DNA from: Glandiceps talaboti
Taxonomy: Eukaryota; Hemichordata; Enteropneusta; Spengelidae
Length of the DNA stretch: 64,000 nt
Direction: 5' to 3'
Assembly: GCF_964340395.1 (NCBI RefSeq)
Contig: NC_135550.1
Coordinates: 14,914,408-14,978,407, forward strand
In this document: in pieces, positions 63,871 through 64,000 of the stretch
Layout of the letters: every line of letters begins with the position of its first letter
How positions within the stretch are numbered: position 1 is the stretch's first letter
The notes under the pieces: generated by a model
What the model saw: only the letters and a program-made list of their open reading frames with translations
Databases searched by the model: none
What the model was told of the DNA's origin: nothing
Position numbers and translations under genes: made by a program

Positions 63871-64000
63871 ACACACACACACATCAGGCAAATGATGACC
63901 TACTGTTATTCATAATTCAAGCAGTTATCTAATCTAGCAAATACAAGAAATCAATTCTTTTTAGTGTGATAAACTAAAGTTCAGTCTGCTTTTTTCATTT

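Overview
The window is animal nuclear DNA. It has spliced protein-coding genes with consensus GT-AG introns, a non-LTR retrotransposon, several families of short inverted-repeat elements, a tRNA-derived SINE remnant and very many long microsatellites. AT-rich, non-vertebrate-looking sequence together with FAM120-family genes suggests a marine invertebrate, either an invertebrate deuterostome or a lophotrochozoan. The phylum cannot be settled from this window alone.

The only protein genes I can support are two tandem, same-strand paralogues of the FAM120B (constitutive coactivator of PPAR-gamma) family. Copy 1 (coding 26383-44693, five coding exons) is complete. Joining 26383-26468, 28192-29528, 39088-39359, 43222-43428 and 44634-44693 keeps frame at every junction and gives 653 residues and a stop. 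Its short 86-nt first coding exon is easy to miss. Copy 2 (from 56347) has a 2.5-kb first coding exon, a 272-nt exon at 59409-59680 and a 222-nt exon at 63156-63377, then runs off the right edge. At least 998 residues are in view. Both open with an XPG/FEN1-like PIN domain that keeps all the acidic residues that bind metal in flap nucleases. Copy 2 differs by a long Gln-rich insertion and by lacking the intron that splits the PIN N-terminus of copy 1.

Layout: 1-25.3 kb is gene-free sequence with repeats (a palindromic element at 3.5 kb, a foldback-like element at 12.2-13.3 kb, a 336-bp MITE at 13.9 kb, paired hairpins in TA repeats at 17.5-18 kb, and large CATA/CAGA, TC and AATC microsatellites). 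A putative promoter and untranslated first exon of copy 1 lie at 25.3-25.7 kb. Copy 1 spans 26.3-44.8 kb. Its 9.6-kb second intron holds four MITEs and a 53-bp minisatellite whose unit carries an RFX X-box-like motif. Intron 3 holds a nested MITE pair. A 5'-truncated L2/CR1-like LINE with an open reverse transcriptase frame lies at 45.0-46.4 kb, just past the copy 1 poly(A) signal. From 46.4 to 54.4 kb there are repeats and no recognisable gene. Copy 2 occupies 54.4 kb (putative untranslated exon) to the window end.

The two genes probably arose by tandem duplication and then diverged in exon structure and in the linker between the PIN domain and the conserved C-terminal half. I see no operon, CRISPR array, phage or bacterial system here.
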